Shown one piece after another: positions 1 through 10,744 of a stretch of DNA of 64,000 nucleotides. Under the pieces are notes generated by a model. That model was not told where the DNA came from. It ran no database searches and was given only the letters and a program-made list of their open reading frames with translations. Within the stretch, counting starts at the first letter, position 1. Each line of letters begins with the position of its first letter. This stretch comes from Serratia sp. FDAARGOS_506 (lineage in GTDB: Bacteria; Pseudomonadota; Gammaproteobacteria; Enterobacterales; Enterobacteriaceae), in assembly GCF_003812745.1 (NCBI RefSeq), contig NZ_CP033831.1, positions 1,240,001 through 1,304,000 on the forward strand, in the 5' to 3' direction. A program made the position numbers and the translations under genes.

Positions 1-1119
1 TTTTTACAAGCGCTGGCCGGCCTGACCGCCGCCGCCGGCATATTCTCTCCTCTCACCCCAGTAGGTGCCGCTATGCCAACTTTCGCCGCCGGGCGCCCAG
101 GCGCCCGCAACCTGATTACCGATGTGCCGGGCCTTAAGGTCGGCGTGGCGCAGGACAGCCGGGTGCGTACCGGCGTGACGGTTATCCTGCCGGACAGCCC
201 GGCGATCGCCGCCGTGGACGTGCGCGGCGGCGGTCCCGCCACCCGGGAAACCGACGCGCTGGGTGAAGACAATTTGGTACAGACCATCGATGCGCTGACG
301 TTCAGCGGCGGCTCGGTTTACGGTCTGGCGGCGGCGGACGGCGTCGCGGCCTGGCTGGGGCAACAAGGTAAAGGCTACGCGCTGCGCCCGGCACCCGGTG
401 TGCCGGTCTCCCCTATAGTGCCCACCGCCTGCCTGTACGATCTGGCCAACGGCGGCGACAAAAACTGGCAGCTCACACCGCCGTATCGCCAGTTGGGCAT
501 CGATGCGGCCGGCAAGGCCGGGATGGACTTTCCGCTGGGCACCGTCGGCGCCGGCTATGGCGCCATGACCGGCATGGGTAAGCTGAAAGGCGGCCTCGGC
601 TCGGCGTCTATCATTGCCGCCAACGGTGCTACCGTCGGCGCACTGGTGGCAGTCAACAGTTTGGGTGCGGTGGTAGCGCCCGGCACCCGCGCCTTCTGGG
701 CAGCCCCCTATGAAATTGACGGTGAGTTCGGCAACGGCGGCGCGGCGGCGCTGACGCAACTGCGCGCGCAGGGCGAAGATTGGATGGAACAAGAGCCGCA
801 GGGCGGCAGAAAGAACACTACCCTGGCCTGCGTCGCCACCGACCTGGCGCTGACGCGAGTGGAGTTGAAACGGGTGGCCATTATGGCGCAAGACGGCATG
901 GCGCGCGCTATCCGCCCGCTGCACAGCCCGTTTGACGGCGACGTAGTGTTCGCTCTGTCCACCGGGCAGCGGGAGGTGCAGGGCAGCCGCGAACTGGCAG
1001 TGCTGCAAATCGGCGCGCTGGCGGCGGATACCCTGGCCCGGGCGATCGCCCGCGGAGTGCATGCCGCCACGCCGTGGCCGGGTAGCCAGGTCGCAACCTG
1101 GCAAACGCTCGGCGGCTAA
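1..1119 (+). CDS. P1 (S58/DmpA-like) family peptidase, 5' partial, probable Tat substrate
   Basis: Self-processing N-terminal-nucleophile aminopeptidase of the DmpA/BapA type. The ATG at 73 starts a 348-residue protein with family hallmarks: GxxNLITDVPGLKVG near the start, a Gly/Ala-rich core, and an N-T-T-L-A-C-V-A-T-D stretch. In this family that last stretch is where autocleavage exposes the Ser/Thr nucleophile (Asn248-Thr249 counted from the ATG at 73). The same frame is open leftward to base 1 and reads FLQALAGLTAAAG..., a hydrophobic stretch ending in an A-x-A-like site, which looks like the inside of a twin-arginine signal peptide (RRxFLQ type) whose RR lies outside the window. The ATG at 73 has only a weak upstream AGTAGG, so I extend the CDS to the edge. 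Family is sure; secretion is inference. Confidence 0.85.
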   Translation, partial: FLQALAGLTAAAGIFSPLTPVGAAMPTFAAGRPGARNLITDVPGLKVGVAQDSRVRTGVTVILPDSPAIAAVDVRGGGPATRETDALGEDNLVQTIDALTFSGGSVYGLAAADGVAAWLGQQGKGYALRPAPGVPVSPIVPTACLYDLANGGDKNWQLTPPYRQLGIDAAGKAGMDFPLGTVGAGYGAMTGMGKLKGGLGSASIIAANGATVGALVAVNSLGAVVAPGTRAFWAAPYEIDGEFGNGGAAALTQLRAQGEDWMEQEPQGGRKNTTLACVATDLALTRVELKRVAIMAQDGMARAIRPLHSPFDGDVVFALSTGQREVQGSRELAVLQIGALAADTLARAIARGVHAATPWPGSQVATWQTLGG

Positions 1120-1135
1120 CACGCCGCCATCAAAA

Positions 1136-1940
1136 AAGGGGCGCTGGCGCCTAATGCTGGTCAGTTAGCGTTTTTCTGAACGTATTTGTGCAGTTTTCGG
1201 TCGATAAAAGCGAGATGTCCCATGTGGCTCCTGCACCTCGACCGAGCCAGGGGCCGAAGGCGCGGCCCCTGGCAACCCGCGCCTTTGCCCTATCAGACGA
1301 TTGGCTTTGCCAACTTTACTCAGCCCATCCCTGGGCCTCGCCCCTTCGGGGCCGCTGCAAGCAGCGTTCAAATCTGCTCCAGGCAGATTTGTCCTCTCTC
1401 CGCCATAGCGCATTGAGGCCGGTTGCGACAGGCGTCCCTGCCTGTCTCACCTGAAACCGCCGTCCATGGCGGTTTCTCCTAATGCGCTATGCCTGCGTTC
1501 GGCGTCTTCAAGGGCGCCTTACACTTGTGCTCATCTCCAACTTCTCTTCTCTGCCATAACCTCATAAAGGACGGGTTGCCCGGTAGCCACCAGCTCGGGT
1601 GTTGACCTTTGGCGCGCATCACCGGCTGCCGAGCAAGACGGCATTGTCAGGGGCAACCGGCCAGGGAAGGCCGGTTGAGGCGAGACTAACAGGGACGTTT
1701 GTCGTAGCCGACCCGCCCGACAATGCAGACGCGGCGAGGGTATCCGCACAGCGGACAGACGGTGTTAAGCGAAGGCGCGGGTGGAGGGGCCGCGCCTTCG
1801 GCCCCTCCAATTGCCATTCATTGTAGTAACAGAGAAATTCTGGGCATTTACGGCAATTCATCCTGCACGCCACGTACAGAGACTGGATAAAAAAATGCCA
1901 GTCAGGCTTAAGTGACCAGCATTAGGCGCTGGCGCCCCTT
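1136..1940. repeat. Non-coding element bounded by inverted terminal repeats (MITE-like or dispersed repeat)
   Basis: The ends at 1136-1168 and 1908-1940 are inverted copies of one another over about 32 bp with roughly three mismatches (shared core CGCCTAATGCTGGTCA). Inside them is a second inverted pair: the stretch at about 1249-1287 and its reverse complement at about 1771-1806 (GGGGCCGAAGGCGCGGCCCC core). There are several perfect hairpins: GAAACCGCC/GGCGGTTTC at 1453-1476, AACCGGCC/GGCCGGTT at 1658-1679, and CATAGCGCATT near 1403 pairing with AATGCGCTATG near 1480. Open frames here are short, overlap on both strands and match no family I know. The 3' end lies 22 bp from the iolE stop. I see no obvious target-site duplication, so it may be two nested repeats rather than one mobile unit. 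Confidence 0.6.
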
Positions 1941-1962
1941 AATCTTTGTTAACCCCCGCAGC

Positions 1963-2859
1963 TTAAATGCCGGCGGTTTCACGAATATAACGGCGCGCTT
2001 TCACCGCATACTCGAACGGGTTGGCCAACGCCGGATCCTGCTCGGCCTCCACCACCATCCACCCTTTGTAACCGCGCTCGTCCAACAGTTTGAACACCGG
2101 CCTGAAGTCGATCACGCCATCACCCGGCACGGTGAAGGTGCCCTTCTTCACGCCGTCGAGGAAGCTCAGCTTGTTGGCCTTCACTTCCGCCACCACCTCA
2201 TCGCGCACGTCCTTCAGATGGACGTGGTTGATGCGCGGCAGGTACTTCTCCAGGATCGCCATCATCGCCTGCTGGCTGCCTTCCGAATAGTAGGCGTGGC
2301 CGGTATCGAACAGCAGGTAGACGTCGTCGTTGACCATGCTCATGTAGCGATCGATTTCGGCCGTAGTCTGAATGCCGGTGCCCATGTGATGGTGCAGACA
2401 GACCTGCATGCCTTTGCCGGCGGCGATCTTCGCCAACTCGTTGTAACCGTCGGCCACCCGCTGCCACTCTTCATCGCTGAAGTACGGCTTCTCTTCGAAC
2501 ACGCCTTTGGTGGTGCCCTGAATGCTCTTGCTCTGTTCGGAACAGCCGATCACCCTGGCGCCCATGGCATGCAGGAAATTCATGTGGTTGATAAATTCAT
2601 CGATGGTTTTGTCTTTCTGACCGTCGGCGAAAAAGGTGCTGAACCAGGCGTTGCAGATCTGGATGCCGCGAATATCCAACATCGGTTTCAGCACCGCCGG
2701 ATCGCGCGGGTATTTGCTGCCCACTTCGCTACCGGCGAAGCCGGCCAGCGCCATTTCGCTGACGCACTGCTGGAAGGTGTTTTCCTTGCCCAGATCGGGC
2801 ATGTCGTCGTTGGTCCAGCCGATCGGCGCAATGGCCAATTTCACGTTGTCTTTATTCAT
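1963..2859 (-). CDS. iolE: myo-inosose-2 dehydratase IolE
   Basis: Dehydrates 2-keto-myo-inositol (scyllo-inosose) to 3D-(3,5/4)-trihydroxycyclohexane-1,2-dione, step 2 of myo-inositol catabolism in the cytoplasm. The 298-residue protein has the expected family length. It begins with the recognisable IolE N-terminus ([17 protein letters not shown]) and is a xylose-isomerase-like TIM barrel; metal-ligand candidates are seen in [21 protein letters not shown] and INHVHLKDV. The start is the ATG at 2859 downstream of a purine-rich stretch. It is the last gene of the leftward iolD-iolG-iolH-iolE operon, 59 bp after iolH. Confidence 0.95.
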   Translation of the reverse strand: MNKDNVKLAIAPIGWTNDDMPDLGKENTFQQCVSEMALAGFAGSEVGSKYPRDPAVLKPMLDIRGIQICNAWFSTFFADGQKDKTIDEFINHMNFLHAMGARVIGCSEQSKSIQGTTKGVFEEKPYFSDEEWQRVADGYNELAKIAAGKGMQVCLHHHMGTGIQTTAEIDRYMSMVNDDVYLLFDTGHAYYSEGSQQAMMAILEKYLPRINHVHLKDVRDEVVAEVKANKLSFLDGVKKGTFTVPGDGVIDFRPVFKLLDERGYKGWMVVEAEQDPALANPFEYAVKARRYIRETAGI

Positions 2860-2918
2860 GGTCTGCCTCGGTCCTTGGAGGGCCGCCGGTGCAAACGCAG
2901 CCGGCGAGCCGAATAAGA

Positions 2919-3803
2919 TTATTTGCCCAACAGCTCTCTTTCGATGCGCTCTCTGGTCGCCACCGCCTGGCTCGGCATCTTTTCCGGGTAGCCGAACAGC
3001 GAGGTGCAGATGATCGATTCGCCACCGACCTTGAAACTGCGGTTGGCAAATTCCATGTCGCGCAGCGTCTGGAACAGGGCGTCGAAATTCACCTCGCCTT
3101 CGCCGATACCGACGTGCTGGTGCACCGCGGCGTCAACGCCCGGCGGGTTGACGATATAGCGGCAATGCTTGGTGTGATTCATGGTGTCAGCGATCAGCAC
3201 GTGGGAAAGATCGTCCCCGGCGTACTGCAGCATGCCGGCCACGTCGCCCTGCCCCTTGTCGTAGTAGAAGGTGTGCGGCACGCTGTAGAGGTATTTGACG
3301 TGGTCGCTGCGCAGCGATTTCACCAGATCGGCGGTTTCGTTGCTCAGCTCGCAGAAGTCCCACGGGTGCGACTGGATCTCCATACGAATGCCCTCACGCT
3401 CGACGATCGGCAGCAGCTCCTCCATCGAGCGATACCACAGCTCCTCGCAGATCTCCGGCTCGTTGGGGTTACCCGCCAACTCGGTGTTAATCACCTGCAC
3501 GCCCATCTCCACCGCGATTTCGATCATCCGCCGCCAGTTTTTAACCGCCGCCTGGCGGCGATCTTCCCCCGGTCCGGACCAGCGATACACTACGATAAAT
3601 GAGGAGATCTCCACGCCGGTCGCTTTCAGGGCGTTTTTATACTCCGCCATGATTTCGCGGCTGGCCTTCGGATGCTTGTAAAACGGGTTGATCTGCGGGT
3701 GCGGCGACTGCTCGATGTACTTATAGCCCCAGTCCGCCACCTGCTGAACCATTTTGGTCACGCCCAAATCCCGGATAACGTCGACATCAAAAGCGATCTT
3801 CAT
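2919..3803 (-). CDS. iolH: TIM-barrel sugar isomerase/epimerase-like protein IolH
   Basis: Xylose-isomerase-like TIM-barrel protein (AP endonuclease family 2 fold) of the IolH group found in inositol operons; its exact reaction is not firmly established. The 294 residues start [14 protein letters not shown] and carry metal-site-like motifs ([33 protein letters not shown]). I chose the ATG at 3803 because GAGGAG sits six bases upstream; the GTG two codons earlier would lie on that ribosome binding site. It lies between iolG (31 bp upstream) and iolE (59 bp downstream), so it is almost surely co-transcribed. A role as isomerase or accessory enzyme on an inosose or keto-inositol derivative is inference from context. 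Confidence 0.85.
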   Translation of the reverse strand: MKIAFDVDVIRDLGVTKMVQQVADWGYKYIEQSPHPQINPFYKHPKASREIMAEYKNALKATGVEISSFIVVYRWSGPGEDRRQAAVKNWRRMIEIAVEMGVQVINTELAGNPNEPEICEELWYRSMEELLPIVEREGIRMEIQSHPWDFCELSNETADLVKSLRSDHVKYLYSVPHTFYYDKGQGDVAGMLQYAGDDLSHVLIADTMNHTKHCRYIVNPPGVDAAVHQHVGIGEGEVNFDALFQTLRDMEFANRSFKVGGESIICTSLFGYPEKMPSQAVATRERIERELLGK

Positions 3804-3834
3804 GGTCACTCCTCTGCAATCGTGGGTTCGGGGT

Positions 3835-4875
<1,041 letters not shown>

Positions 4876-4892
4876 TTATGTATGAAAACGAA

Positions 4893-6833
4893 TCAGTAAT
4901 CGCGCGCCTTATCGATGTTTTCCTGCAGCTTGCGCGCCACTGCGACGATTTTCTCGCTGTCGGCCACCTGAGCGCCGCCCACGCGCCACCAGCTGAGATA
5001 CTTGTGCACCATGGTCTTCGGCAGCACCTTGATGTCCAACAGCGTGGACACGGTTTGCCTGCGGGCGTCGGCCAGCGCGTCGAGCAGCTGCTGCTCGGTG
5101 GTGACGCGGTAGGTTTTACAGCCGTAAGCCGCCGCCAGCATGGCGAAATCGACCGGCACCAGCTTGCCGTCGAGTTTGCCGCCCTCTGGATTGCGGAAGC
5201 GGAATTCGGTGGTGTAGCTGTCCATGCCGTGTTCCATCTGCAGGTTGTTGATGCAGCCGTTGGTCATGTTGTCGAACAGCACCACGTTGATCTTGCAACC
5301 TTCCTGAATCGAGGTGACCAGTTCGGAATGCAGCATCATGAAAGCGCCGTCGCCTACCATTGCGTACACCTCGCGCTGCGGCTCGGCCAGCTTGACCCCC
5401 AGTGCGGCGTTCACCTCGTACCCCATGCAGGAGTAGCCGTATTCCACGTGGTAGCCGTGCTCGCCGCGGTTGTGCCACACCCGCTGCAGATCGCCGGGCA
5501 GGCTGCCGGCGGCGGCGACGATCACGCTGTCCGCCGGCAGCTCGCGGTTCAGCACCCCCAGTACCCGGCTTTGCGTCATCGCGGAATCGGTCTGGGCGAT
5601 AAATTCGGCGAACACCCGCTCGCGATCGAGGTGATCGTCGATCTCCGGCACAAAGCCTGCGCCGCTGTATTCCACCGCGTAAACACGCTCGGTCTCTTCA
5701 CGCTGCGCGCCGCGCGCCGCAGCGATGGCGTCGCCCCAGCCGGCTCGGTACTCGGCCTGCGCCAACCGCGCGGCCAGTTCGCTCAGGGCCTCGCGGGCGT
5801 CCGCCAGCACCTGCACGCCGTCGAGCTTGCCGGCATCGAAGGCGCTTACGTTGATGTTGAGGAAATTGACGTCCGGATTTTGGAACAGCCATTTGGACGA
5901 GGTGGTGAAATCGGTGTAACGGGTGCCGACGCCGATCACCAGATCGGCCTGCCGGGCCAACGTGTTGGCCGCCAGGCAGCCGGTTTCGCCAATGCCACCA
6001 AGGTTGAATTCATGGTCGCTCGGCACTGTGCCTTTGCCGGCCTGGGTTTCGGCGAATGGAATGCCGAAGCGCTCGGCAAATTCGCGCAGCGCCCGCCCGG
6101 CCTGCGAGTACTTCACGCCGCCGCCGCACACCAGCAGCGGTTTGCGCTTGGCGATCAACAGCGCCAACGCGTCCGCCAACATGCCCTCGGTTGCCGGGCG
6201 GCGATCGAGCCGATGCACGCGTTTTTGGAAGAAATAGTCGGGATAATCGTAGGCTTCCCCCTGCACGTCCTGCGGCAGGCACAGCGTCACTGCGCCGGTA
6301 TCCGCCGGATCGGTCAGTACGCGCATCGCGTTGATGCAGGCGCTCATCAGCTGTTCCGGCCGCACGATGCGGTCCCAGTATTTGCTCACCGCGCGGAACG
6401 CGTCGTTGGTGCTGATGCTGAGATCGTAAGACTGCTCGATTTGCTGCAGCACCGGATCCGGCTGGCGGGAAGCGTAAACGTCGCCCGGCAGCAGCAATAA
6501 AGGAATGCGGTTGGCGGTGGCGGTGGCCGCCGCGGTGATCATGTTGGCGGCGCCGGGGCCGACCGATGAGGTGCAGGCGTAGATCTGCCGGCGCAGCTTC
6601 TGTTTGGCGAAACCGATCGCCGCGTGGGCCATGCCCTGCTCGTTGCGGCCCTGATGCACCCGCAGCTCGCCGCTATCCTGTTCCAGCGCTTGCCCCAACC
6701 CCAACACGTTGCCGTGGCCGAAAATCGCGAAAATGCCCGCGACGAATTTGGTTTCCACCCCGTCGGCCAGCAGATACTGGTTATCGAGAAATCTGACGAG
6801 CGCCTGCGCCATGGTTAGCCTGATCTTGCCCAT
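4893..6833 (-). CDS. iolD: 3D-(3,5/4)-trihydroxycyclohexane-1,2-dione acylhydrolase IolD
   Basis: Thiamine-diphosphate enzyme that opens the cyclohexane ring of the diketo intermediate to give 5-deoxy-glucuronate. The 646 residues show the three-domain acetolactate-synthase-like layout: an N-terminal pyrimidine-binding domain (VFGHGN-like segment near 35 and the [14 protein letters not shown] stretch), a central domain, and a C-terminal TPP-binding domain with [12 protein letters not shown]...N-x-x-x-N. The start ATG at 6833 follows AAAGGGTGAG. It is the first gene of the leftward operon iolDGHE and is divergent from iolC across a 545 bp control region. Confidence 0.95.
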   Translation of the reverse strand: MGKIRLTMAQALVRFLDNQYLLADGVETKFVAGIFAIFGHGNVLGLGQALEQDSGELRVHQGRNEQGMAHAAIGFAKQKLRRQIYACTSSVGPGAANMITAAATATANRIPLLLLPGDVYASRQPDPVLQQIEQSYDLSISTNDAFRAVSKYWDRIVRPEQLMSACINAMRVLTDPADTGAVTLCLPQDVQGEAYDYPDYFFQKRVHRLDRRPATEGMLADALALLIAKRKPLLVCGGGVKYSQAGRALREFAERFGIPFAETQAGKGTVPSDHEFNLGGIGETGCLAANTLARQADLVIGVGTRYTDFTTSSKWLFQNPDVNFLNINVSAFDAGKLDGVQVLADAREALSELAARLAQAEYRAGWGDAIAAARGAQREETERVYAVEYSGAGFVPEIDDHLDRERVFAEFIAQTDSAMTQSRVLGVLNRELPADSVIVAAAGSLPGDLQRVWHNRGEHGYHVEYGYSCMGYEVNAALGVKLAEPQREVYAMVGDGAFMMLHSELVTSIQEGCKINVVLFDNMTNGCINNLQMEHGMDSYTTEFRFRNPEGGKLDGKLVPVDFAMLAAAYGCKTYRVTTEQQLLDALADARRQTVSTLLDIKVLPKTMVHKYLSWWRVGGAQVADSEKIVAVARKLQENIDKARDY

Positions 6834-7378
6834 TTACTCACCCTTTAGATTGAGGGCCGCCCCGGAAAGGGCTCGCGCCGAGCCGACAATCCCGTGTTTG
6901 TGTTACGCGGCGGCAGCTATTATCTTGAGCAGGCGATGCCCGCTGCTCACGAAGTCGACAACCTGAAACGTGAAGCGATTATAAACAAATATATTTTTCA
7001 TAAAATCACATTACAGAAGAAACATTTCATTTTGCGATAAAGATCGCATATTACATGAAAAGCCCGTTTCATCTCGTGGTTCAGCCTTCACTGACTTCGC
7101 GCCGCGCAATGGCAGATGAACGCCGTCAGTACACAGGATGACAGCCTTTTATCCTGCCCTCGCTCTCCTTTTCTGCCCGCGCCTGGCTGCCCTTCCGTGG
7201 CCGTTTCAGCGGCTTTTCCCTCCCCCTGTCGATGTTTTAAACGCATCACATTTTTGGGGTGTAAATTTCATTTCATATTGAAATTGAAATTTTCATTCCC
7301 CATACTGTCAACATGCTTCCTGCAGGGCGCCACGCTCGGGCCGCCGCCGGAGTTTTGCTTAAACAGAAGGAAACGGGT
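6834..7378. promoter_or_regulatory. iolD/iolC divergent control region with repeated TTTCAT/ATGAAA motifs
   Basis: No gene is seen here. The AT-rich middle (about 6980-7075) and the stretch before iolC (about 7255-7310) carry the hexamer TTTCAT or its complement ATGAAA at 6996-7001, 7025-7030, 7055-7060, 7067-7072, 7266-7271, 7271-7276 and 7291-7296. Two of these form an inverted pair at 7055-7072. The same hexamer recurs upstream of iolR and between iolA and iolT, so I read it as the likely IolR operator; that reading is inference. About 180 bp between the two clusters is GC-rich and without recognisable signals. Confidence 0.55.
7055..7072. promoter_or_regulatory. Candidate IolR operator, ATGAAA-N6-TTTCAT
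   Basis: A perfect 6-bp inverted repeat, ATGAAA and TTTCAT separated by AGCCCG, lies in the iolD/iolC divergent region and contains two of the recurrent hexamers. A dimeric RpiR-family regulator would fit a site of this shape. Assignment to IolR is inference from recurrence of the hexamer in the other iol promoter regions. Confidence 0.45.
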
Positions 7379-9310
7379 ATGGCTACACAAGAAAAACAGC
7401 TTGATGTCATTTGTCTCGGGCGCATCGCCGTCGATTTCTATGCTCAGCAGATCGGCGCGCGTCTGGAAGACGCCGGCACATTCGCCAAATACCTCGGCGG
7501 CTCCTCCGGCAACGTGGCCTACGGCACCGCCATCCAGGGGTTAAAATCCGGCATGCTGGCGCGGGTCGGCGACGAGCACATGGGCCGCTTTCTGCGTGAA
7601 GAGCTGCAGCGCGTCGGAGCCGATACCCGCTGCCTCATCACCGACAAACAACGATTAACCGGCCTGGTGATCCTCGGTATCAAGGATCAGGAAACCTTCC
7701 CGCTGATCTTCTACCGCGAAAACTGCGCGGACATGGCGCTGACGCCGGACGACATTGACGAGACCTACATCGCCTCCTCGCGCGCGCTGGCCATCACCGG
7801 CACGCACCTGTCCCACCCGAACACCCGCGCCGCGGTGCTGAAAGCGCTGGAATACGCGCGCCGCCACGGCTTGCGTACCGCGCTGGACATCGATTACCGC
7901 CCGGTGCTGTGGGGGCTGACGTCGCTGGGCGACGGCGAAACCCGCTTTGTGGAGTCGGATCAGGTGACCCGCGAGCTGCAGGAGGTGCTGCACCATTTCG
8001 ATCTGATCGTCGGCACCGAAGAGGAGTTTCATATCGCCGGCGGCAGCACCGACACGCTGACGGCGCTGAAAAACGTGCGCCGGGCCACGGCGGCCACGCT
8101 GGTGTGCAAGCGCGGCGCGCAGGGTTGCTCAGTATTCGAAAGCGAAATCGCCGACGATTGGGCGCAGGTGAAGCTGCACGCCGGCGTACGGGTTGAAGTG
8201 CTGAACGTGCTGGGGGCCGGCGACGCCTTTATGTCCGGCCTGCTGCGCGGCTACCTGAACGATGAGGGCTGGGATCAGGCCTGCCGCTACGCCAACGCCT
8301 GCGGCGCATTGGTGGTCTCGCGCCACGGCTGCGCGCCGGCGATGCCGACCAAGCGGGAGCTGGACGACTACCTGCTGCGCGAACGGCAGGTCACGCGCCC
8401 GGACCGCGACGCGCGTCTGAACCACCTGCATCGGGTCACCACCCGCAAACAGCAGTGGCCGGAACTGTGCGTGTTCGCCTTCGATCACCGCAAGCAGTTG
8501 GCGGATATGGCGCGCGAAGCCGGCGTCGGCGAAGAGCGCATTCCACGCCTGAAAACCCTGCTGTTGGCTGCGGCGCAACAGGCTGCTGCAGAGGCCGGCC
8601 TCAACGGCAACAGCGGCATTCTGGCCGATACCACCTACGGACAGGCGGCGCTGAACGAGATAACCGGCCAGGGATGGTGGATCGGCCGGCCGGTAGAACT
8701 GCCCAGCTCGCGTCCGCTGCGCCTGGAGCACGGCAATATCGGCTCGCAATTGATCGACTGGCCGCAGGAGCACGTGGTGAAGTGCCTGGTGTTTTATCAC
8801 CCGCACGACGCGGCGGAACTGCGCCGCGAGCAGGATGAGCTGATCGCCGACGTCTACCGCGGCTGCTGCAAATCCGGCCACGAGCTGCTGCTGGAAGTGA
8901 TCCTGCCGGACAGCAACCCCGACAAGGACGAACGCCATTACCTGGAGATGATTGAACACTTCTACCAGCTGGGCATTCAGCCGGACTGGTGGAAACTGCC
9001 GCCGCTGAGCGCGGAAAACTGGCAGCGGGTCGGCGCGCTGATCGACACCTACGATCCCTTCTGCCGCGGTGTGCTGATCCTGGGCCTCGACTCCCCGGAA
9101 GCGGTGCTGAAGGCGGGCTTTGCCGCCGCCGCGGATGCGCACTGGGTGAAGGGCTTCGCCGTCGGCCGCACCATCTTCGGCCAACCTTCGCGCCGCTGGC
9201 TGCAAGGTGAGCTCGACGACGCGGCCCTGATCGAACAGGTAAAACAAAAATACCTGACGCTGATCGGTTTCTGGCGCCAGTACCGTCCGCGGGCGAGCGG
9301 CGCGCACTGA
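7379..9310 (+). CDS. iolC: Bifunctional 5-dehydro-2-deoxygluconokinase / aldolase-like protein IolC
   Basis: Phosphorylates 5-dehydro-2-deoxy-D-gluconate (DKG), and its second domain is thought to cleave DKG-6-phosphate to dihydroxyacetone phosphate and malonate semialdehyde. The 643 residues have an N-terminal PfkB sugar-kinase domain (about 8-325; GGSSGNVAYG near 40 and the catalytic GAGDAFMSGLLRG near 280) fused to a C-terminal DUF2090 domain (about 335-640; FAFDHRKQL, GILADTTYG, KLPPLS and KGFAVGRTIFGQP). I start at the ATG at 7379 (MATQEKQLDVICLGRI), preceded by AGAAGG; the in-frame start at 7313 adds residues unlike the family. It is transcribed opposite to iolD, with a strong terminator at 9331. 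Confidence 0.92.
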   Translation: MATQEKQLDVICLGRIAVDFYAQQIGARLEDAGTFAKYLGGSSGNVAYGTAIQGLKSGMLARVGDEHMGRFLREELQRVGADTRCLITDKQRLTGLVILGIKDQETFPLIFYRENCADMALTPDDIDETYIASSRALAITGTHLSHPNTRAAVLKALEYARRHGLRTALDIDYRPVLWGLTSLGDGETRFVESDQVTRELQEVLHHFDLIVGTEEEFHIAGGSTDTLTALKNVRRATAATLVCKRGAQGCSVFESEIADDWAQVKLHAGVRVEVLNVLGAGDAFMSGLLRGYLNDEGWDQACRYANACGALVVSRHGCAPAMPTKRELDDYLLRERQVTRPDRDARLNHLHRVTTRKQQWPELCVFAFDHRKQLADMAREAGVGEERIPRLKTLLLAAAQQAAAEAGLNGNSGILADTTYGQAALNEITGQGWWIGRPVELPSSRPLRLEHGNIGSQLIDWPQEHVVKCLVFYHPHDAAELRREQDELIADVYRGCCKSGHELLLEVILPDSNPDKDERHYLEMIEHFYQLGIQPDWWKLPPLSAENWQRVGALIDTYDPFCRGVLILGLDSPEAVLKAGFAAAADAHWVKGFAVGRTIFGQPSRRWLQGELDDAALIEQVKQKYLTLIGFWRQYRPRASGAH

Positions 9311-9330
9311 CAGCGAAAGCGAGTTCACGT

Positions 9331-9369
9331 CCCCTTAAGGCCATTTCGCCGCTTTAAGGGGATTTTTTT
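9331..9369 (+). terminator. Rho-independent terminator after iolC
   Basis: An inverted repeat (CCCCTTAA ... TTTAAGGGG) is followed directly by ATTTTTTT, 20 bp after the iolC stop. It separates iolC from iolR, implying that iolR has its own promoter. Confidence 0.8.
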
Positions 9370-9421
9370 GCCCATTTTCTGTGAAGTCGCGCACCGTGCG
9401 ATCGAATAAATCGCTTTTTGA

Positions 9422-9436
9422 GGAAATGAAATTTCC
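9422..9436. promoter_or_regulatory. Candidate autoregulatory operator upstream of iolR
   Basis: GGAAAT-GAA-ATTTCC is a perfect 6-bp inverted repeat 78 bp before the iolR start, and it contains ATGAAA. It shares that hexamer with the iolD/iolC and iolA/iolT regions, which suggests IolR autorepression. No footprint evidence is possible from sequence alone. Confidence 0.4.
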
Positions 9437-9513
9437 GCTCCGTCTGTTAAAATACCCTGTCAATATTTCAGGCGTCAGGCCAATGCGCCTCCACCCCACT
9501 GCGAGCCGAATGG

Positions 9514-10350
9514 ATGAACAACCCAACTCAACTTTCGCTGTTACAGGACGAGATTCGCCACCGTTATGAAACGCTGAGCAAGCGTTTGAAGCAGGTGGCG
9601 CGCTATATTTTGGATAACAGTAACAGCATCGCTTTCGATACCGTTGCCTCCATCGCCGCACAGGCCAGCGTCCCCCCCTCCACCCTGATCCGTTTCGCCA
9701 ACGCCTTCGGCTTCAGCGGCTTCAACGAAATGAAGCAGGTGTTCCGTCAGCATCTGATGGAAGAAACGGTGAACTATACCGAACGCGCGCGCCTGTTCCG
9801 CCAAACCTCCACCGACGACAACGTCGCGCCGGAGAAACCGGCGGAAATTCTCAACGTATTCACCATGGTCAACGCGCAGGCGCTGCAGCAGCTGGCGATG
9901 CAGATCGCCCCCGAGCAGCTGGATCGCGCCGTCGAGCTGCTCAACAACGCCGAAAACATCTACGTGATCGGCCTGCGCCGTTCGTTCAGCGTCGCCTCTT
10001 ATCTCACCTATGCGCTGCGCCATCTGGAGCGCCGCGCGTTTCTGATCGACGGGCTGGGCGGCATGTTCACCGAACAGCTGAGCATGGTGAAACCGAAGGA
10101 CGTGGTGATCGCCATCAGCTATTCGCCGTACGCCCGCGAGGCGGTGGAACTGGTGGAATTGGGCGCCAAGCGCGGCGCGCAACAGATCGCCATCACCGAC
10201 AGCCAGGTCAGCCCGCTGGCCGCCTTCAGCGACGTCTGTTTCGTGGTGCGCGAAGCGCAGGTGGATGGGTTCCGCTCGCAGGTGGCCTCAATGTGCCTGG
10301 CGCAGACGCTGGCGGTCTCGCTGGCGCTGAATAACGCCCGGGACGAGTAA
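9514..10350 (+). CDS. iolR: RpiR/MurR-family transcriptional regulator, IolR
   Basis: Predicted repressor of the inositol genes, of the RpiR type used in Salmonella and related bacteria. The 278 residues contain an N-terminal winged-helix HTH_6 domain (about 8-85; PPSTLIRFANAFGFSGFNEMK is the recognition region) and a C-terminal SIS sugar-phosphate sensing domain (about 130-260; NIYVIGLRRSFSVA and DVVIAISYSPYAREAVEL). The likely effector is a phosphorylated pathway intermediate such as DKG-6-phosphate, by analogy. It lies 203 bp after iolC, beyond a terminator. Assignment to inositol control rests on location. Confidence 0.9.
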   Translation: MNNPTQLSLLQDEIRHRYETLSKRLKQVARYILDNSNSIAFDTVASIAAQASVPPSTLIRFANAFGFSGFNEMKQVFRQHLMEETVNYTERARLFRQTSTDDNVAPEKPAEILNVFTMVNAQALQQLAMQIAPEQLDRAVELLNNAENIYVIGLRRSFSVASYLTYALRHLERRAFLIDGLGGMFTEQLSMVKPKDVVIAISYSPYAREAVELVELGAKRGAQQIAITDSQVSPLAAFSDVCFVVREAQVDGFRSQVASMCLAQTLAVSLALNNARDE

Positions 10351-10362
10351 GGCTGGTGTGAA

Positions 10363-10385
10363 CGCGCCCGGTAAGCTCGGGCGCG
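10363..10385. terminator. GC-rich stem-loop between iolR and the toxin gene
   Basis: A perfect 8-bp stem (CGCGCCCG/CGGGCGCG) with a 7-base loop lies just after the iolR stop, between two converging genes. There is no clear T run on either side, so terminator function is plausible but not certain. Confidence 0.4.
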
Positions 10386-10391
10386 GCGGGA

Positions 10392-10730
10392 TTATTGCAA
10401 CAACAAATAGCGGTAGAGCGCGCTTTCCAGATCCTGTTTCATGCTGATGAAAAGCAGAATCTCCACCGTCTGGCCGTCGTAGTCATAGACAACGCGGTAT
10501 TCGCTATCGGGATCCAATCGCTCGTGCAACCGTACCCCCATGCCCGCCAGCACGGCGTTGAAGCGGTAGCGGGCAGGATCGTCGGCAATTGCCGCAAGGG
10601 ACGATAACAACAGATTGTCCACGAACACCCCGGCTGCGGCGGCCCCTATCGTTCCGCTCTTGTAAGACTCGATGTCTTTCAGGCTCCATTCCGCCGCCGG
10701 CGCGACGGTAAAACGTATTTCCTTGGGCAT
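10392..10730 (-). CDS. ParE/RelE-superfamily toxin
   Basis: Small protein of 112 residues that looks like the toxin of a type II toxin-antitoxin pair. The visible features are a basic N-terminal strand (EIRFTVAPAAEWSLKDIESYK), a helical middle, and a C-terminal strand pair ending YRVVYDYDGQTVEILLFISMKQD, the usual ParE/RelE core. Whether it targets gyrase (ParE) or ribosome-bound mRNA (RelE) cannot be told from sequence. It lies 14 bp downstream of the antitoxin in the same orientation and is embedded between iolR and iolB. Confidence 0.75.
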   Translation of the reverse strand: MPKEIRFTVAPAAEWSLKDIESYKSGTIGAAAAGVFVDNLLLSSLAAIADDPARYRFNAVLAGMGVRLHERLDPDSEYRVVYDYDGQTVEILLFISMKQDLESALYRYLLLQ

Positions 10731-10744
10731 CCTGCACCTCGGGC

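Noticed and set aside
1165-1873. Small open frames (75-90 codons) on both strands of the inverted-repeat element
   Set aside because: They overlap each other, run through hairpins and have Pro/Arg/Ala-rich chance composition. Similar short hypotheticals are commonly predicted in such repeats, so I do not call genes.
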